DNA of 64,000 nt from Dastarcus helophoroides (lineage: Eukaryota > Arthropoda > Insecta > Coleoptera > Bothrideridae): the NCBI GenBank assembly GCA_028583605.1, contig CM053329.1, positions 16,748,448 through 16,812,447 on the forward strand, written 5' to 3'. The notes under the pieces are model-generated. The model was not told where the DNA came from. It did no database searches and saw nothing but the letters and a program-made list of their open reading frames with translations. Of the stretch, positions 60,905 through 64,000 are shown in pieces. The position numbers and the translations under genes are program-made. Position 1 is the stretch's first letter; every line of letters starts with the position of its first letter.

Positions 60905-62551
60905 TCTTTTACTAAGGTGATGGTATCTCATTTGACACGTTTGTGATTAAGGTAGAGGTGCCTCAGGGGTCTACTCTGTCCCCTATTCTATTTCTGTTTA
61001 GCATAAACTGTCACTTAACATCCACTTAATATATAGCTACGCAATTGAGGGTCTTTTTTCTATGGCAAATCACAATTCTTTGCTGCTTCAGATAGGTTGA
61101 AGAAGCAGCCAAAACGGATAATTCATCAGGATCTCATGATGGTTCTGGAATGGTAAGAAAAAAACCTGGTTTACTTCATGGCCTCAAACTTAGGCCATTG
61201 TTTTCTTCAAGAAACCATCAAGGAATAATGTAACCAACATCCTCATGGCTGAATAAATCCTCCCTAGTGATTCTAATCTGCCTCTCCTAGGAATAAATGC
61301 GAGCATTTACTCATCTTGGAACGATTATGTCAGCTACATTACCAAGTCTCTGTTTCAGAAGCTAGACTTTCCTTTTAGAACTGAAACGTACTGAACATCT
61401 CATTAACTGCTTATTCTCTACAAAGCTTGAGTATAAACACTGTTCTGAGGCCTGTATTAGTGTTCCAAAGAACACTTTTAGGTTTTTACTTTTTGGGTTG
61501 TGGATTCAATTCAACGAAGAGTAATTCGCCTTATTGATAATAAAAGTTTGACCAATTCGTTCGAGATACTAGCAACACAGGCTGATAGTTGGCGATTTGC
61601 TTCTTTTCTTCAAGTACTTTCATGAGAGATGCTCGCAAAACTAATGAATCTGATCCTCTTCAAAAGTAACATTATTGAGACAGGCAAGACAGTCGATGAT
61701 GGCAAATTTCTGTGCGGTCCACTGAGCTCTTTTATCTATGAAGGTTCTTTTTTCTATGAAACTTCCAAACTCTTTTATGACAACAATTTATCCCCGTTTA
61801 AGAGAGCGGTTTATCGCTTTATAACTTTATTTAAACCAGAGGCTAAATAGACTGAACGTTTCAATGTTGTCTCATGCGTACAGTTGAAGCTAAAATGCGG
61901 GGAAGTGGGGAGGTGCATTCCACTACTCTTTGATATGGTCGGATTAAGTAAAATTTATAAATACGAAACTTGCCGCGTAACGGTTCTAACGATTTAGATG
62001 AAACTTTAGAATTAGGGGCTTTTGGACCAATAGGATAATTTTTATAAGTGCTTTTTGGTAAAAGTTCAGGAGAACTATTTTCAAAGACATCTTGGTTTAA
62101 TAGTAAAATAATTTTCTTTCAATACGCGACGCCTGTGTACAATATTGTTAAGCCGGTGCTGTAAACACGTCATGATTGCAGTGAAATGGCGGCGCGCTCA
62201 CGTCGATAATTGAATATTTATATATTTTATTTTTACCTACCCAAAGAATGAAACTCTTGATTTTCCTTCACTAATGTGTTCACTGAGGTTTCAACAATGA
62301 TCCACAATACACTTCCCCATATTTACAGCCCATTTTCTTTAAAAAAAACCGATGTTATCTTCGCAAAGGTCTGTCAAATAATAAGAGGGCATTGCGAGCT
62401 AGATGGAGCTAGGCTTCTGCCAGGCTTTCAACTGGCTTCACTGCTTACCGTGTTAGGTTCAGTCTATTTAGTCTCTGATTTAAACATTCTACTAGCAAAG
62501 TTTTAAAAGCATGATAGGTTTGTGCTTTGCGAGTGAATTCAAGTTAAAAAA
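60905..62551 (+). pseudogene. Second jockey-like retrotransposon remnant, with a nested MITE
   Basis: Starting near 60910, the translation shows pieces that line up with 34205-35354: VPQGSTLSPILF (the RT VPQGS block), a region where YADD is expected but replaced, later the block around 61500-61580, and finally the SLFK-type end near 61790-61830. Frameshifts and stops are frequent. The 3' UTR (TTTGCGAGTGAATTCAAG, near 62527) matches TTTGCGAGTGGATTAAAC at 35326. Alignment of the two ends shows a clean insertion of about 650 bp at 61835-62479. Much more decayed than the 33.5-kb copy. Confidence 0.75.
61835..62479. mobile_element. TTAA-flanked MITE inside the retrotransposon remnant
   Basis: The left end ACCAGAGGCTAAATAGACTG and the inverse of the right end ATCAGAGACTAAATAGACTG differ at two positions. 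TTAA lies at 61831-61834 and 62480-62483. Comparison with 35270-35310 supports a precise insertion. A 76-codon frame at 62276-62506 runs across the right end and is not a gene. TTAA suggests mobilisation by a piggyBac-type transposase; the ends differ from the MITE at 56110. Confidence 0.75.
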
Positions 62552-62876
62552 AGATAGCCAAGAGATCTCTAAATTGGGATATCCTACAATGAGACTGCGT
62601 CGCTTGCGGTAACAATTCTAAAAAGAAAACTGACTTAAAGGAACAGCCAGTTTGTAAAAGAGTAGAGAATTTCTAAGTTAGACGAGTTATTTCCGGGGAA
62701 GGTTGGCGTCTTATAGGTGCGACGCCTTAAAAAGTAAAAGATGTGGATAGGAGCACACTCCAGTCAAAAAATATTATATTTCTCGACCAAAGAAAGGTAA
62801 GACAATGAAAGCTGACTAAAAGTGAAAATTAATTCTTAGTGAAAACTTTAAATAAATTCAAATTTAACCCTGAATT
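62552..62876. other. Unassigned sequence
   Basis: No recognised feature between the retrotransposon remnant and the mariner element. Confidence 0.35.
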
Positions 62877-62953
62877 TGCTTGTACGATAGTTGCCTTTTA
62901 TATTTCGGAATTAGAGAACAAAAACAAATATTAATCATCGAAAAATCACTTTA

Positions 62954-64000
62954 TTATTTTTCAAAATATTTTTCATAAAGATCTATACACTGTTGCATGC
63001 GTTTGAACTAATTGTCAAAGCACTTTTGCCACTCTAATTGAGGTATCTCCAAAACATGCATTCTGAATGCAGCAACCGCTTCTTCAGGTGTCGAAAAACG
63101 TTGACCTCTCATGCAAGAAGAATGCAACCTAGACTACAAATTCATGCAGCCCTCCAGGCGTGTATAGTGAATCATAAGGTAGCTGAACTACCAACAGTTG
63201 AAACACTGCCACCTAGCGAAGCGATTGCTCTCTAGGAGAATTCCCAGAAGACAAGGATTCTATAATGCACAGACCAATAGGTTTGAACATTTATTAGATT
63301 CGAAGTTTGGTTTCCAAACTTCGAATCTAATAAATGTTCAAACCTATTGGTCTGTGCATTATAGAATCGTTGACCTCTCAGTTTGTTTTTTACGTGCGGG
63401 AATAAAAAGAAGTCATTCGGTGCCAAGTAAGGACTATACGGCAGATGATTTATCAAATCGATGTTTTGGGTGCTCAAAAATGCAGTTGTTTGAGCCAATG
63501 TGTGAGAGCTCGCATTGTCGTGGTGAATCGTCTTCGGCGGTTGGTTTTCCTGATTTCTTGGAAGACAACTGGCAAACAAATGGTTGTGTACCACTCAGAA
63601 TTGACTATTCTGCGTTGTTCTAGTGGTACGGTTGCGACATGTCCAATTTTTCAAAAAAACAGGCGACCATTTGCTTGGAAGTGCTTCGTGCGCGAACAAC
63701 TTTAGTTGGATTTGGCTCATCTTGAAACACCCATACAGTCAACTGCTGTTTACTTTTGGGCTCATACGCGCGAATCCACGATTCATCACCTGTCACGATG
63801 TCATAGACGTGTTTTGAAGCATCGCGATTGTATTTTTTGGGCATTTTTTTCGACCAATCGTTACGAGCCTTTTTTTGAGCGATTAACAAATTGTGTGGGA
63901 TCTAACGCGAACAAATTTTGCTGACAGTCATATGTTAATGCCATATTGAATGTATGCTGGTCCCACTGATGCCTAAGGTTGTCTCAATCTCACGATAGGT
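62954..64000 (-). pseudogene. mariner transposase, frameshifted and interrupted
   Basis: In minus-strand order: REIETTLGIS helix-turn-helix remnant at the window edge, IVTGDESWI (first Asp), YEPKSKQQ, WVFQDEPNPTKVVRARS, QMVACFF followed by a frameshift (near 63650), EWYTTICLP, another shift, HHDNASSHT (second Asp), YSPYLAPNDFFLFP (third Asp, 34 residues on: DD34D, the mariner signature), then the KLRGQRF block. After the 256-bp insertion the C-terminus resumes at about 63110 with STPEEAVAAF and ends at TAA 62954-62956. One conserved Trp codon is TAG, and SPDLAP has become SPYLAP. Inactive. Confidence 0.9.
63112..63367. mobile_element. Hammerhead-family foldback element, copy III (ribozyme core lost)
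   Basis: The 256-bp insertion is flanked by a 13-bp duplication, CGTTGACCTCTCA (63099-63111 and 63368-63380), in the mariner transposase. The left arm follows the usual unit from TGCAAGAAGAATGCAACC to ATTCGAAGTTTGG. It then turns into the inverse arm TTTCCAAACTTCGAATC and ends TGTGCATTATAGAAT. The hammerhead core is absent. The right arm matches the unit from exactly the predicted cleavage point onward (TTTGGTTTCCAAAC), with TTTGG shared by both arms. Confidence 0.85.

Larger units (their letters stand above)
62877..64000 (-). mobile_element. mariner element (partial; continues beyond the window)
   Basis: The left terminus is probably near 62880 (sequence after TACGATAGTTGCC), but I cannot define the inverted repeat because the other end is outside the window. 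The element contains a mariner transposase pseudogene and the third ribozyme foldback insertion. Confidence 0.75.

Overview
The window looks like a repeat-rich, AT-rich insect chromosome, most likely from a beetle (Coleoptera is inferred from the acetylcholinesterase exon and the transposon types, not proven). Only one host protein-coding exon can be supported. It is a minus-strand first coding exon of an acetylcholinesterase gene (Ace2 type, orthologous to fly Ace) at 15829-16972, ending at a clean GT donor. No later AChE exon is visible, so positions 1-15828 are probably one very large intron. The exon is preceded by a GC-rich 5' UTR/promoter-like block at 16973-17250.

Layout. 1-1275: a foldback mobile element made of 383-bp units that carry a type I hammerhead ribozyme. 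1276-3193: degenerate short tandem repeats. 3202-7600: an old, right-truncated hAT-like element full of TCGAAATTT-type repeats. 7620-9515: unique sequence with a local duplication. 9516-13999: a complete 4.5-kb non-autonomous hAT-like element with an 8-bp target duplication. 14148-14420: a non-LTR retrotransposon tail fragment. 15077-15760: a 101-bp satellite. 15829-16972: the Ace exon. 17640-32560: a 15-kb satellite with about 475-bp and 750-bp unit classes, interrupted at 22858-24989 by a Tc1/mariner-type transposon with about 460-bp inverted repeats. 33500-35354: a jockey-like retrotransposon pseudogene that itself contains a satellite fragment. 35355-37500: foldback repeats and unique sequence. 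37500-45540: AT-rich higher-order tandem repeats. 45541-47411: unique. 47420-51958: a second complete 4.5-kb hAT-like element. 52437-53072: a second ribozyme element, with two intact hammerhead motifs. 54004-54377: a candidate solo LTR. 55456-58410: 217-bp and 323-bp tandem arrays carrying a DNA-polymerase-B-like motif, interrupted by a piggyBac-type MITE. 60905-62551: a second jockey-like remnant with a nested TTAA MITE. 62954-64000: a mariner pseudogene split by the third ribozyme element.

The most notable discovery is the ribozyme family. Three insertions (91-1263, 52437-53072, 63112-63367) are each flanked by 12-13-bp target duplications. They share a unit containing the hammerhead core CTGACGA, a stem II hairpin, GAAA, a minimal CCGG stem III and a long stem I. 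The spacing between successive predicted cleavage sites is 383 nt. This matches the general design of animal retrozymes and Penelope-associated hammerheads, but here the units are arranged as inverted (foldback) copies.

Nearly all insertions can be checked inside the window, because target duplications or uninterrupted paralogous copies are present. All calls come from reading the sequence by eye; no database search or folding program was run.
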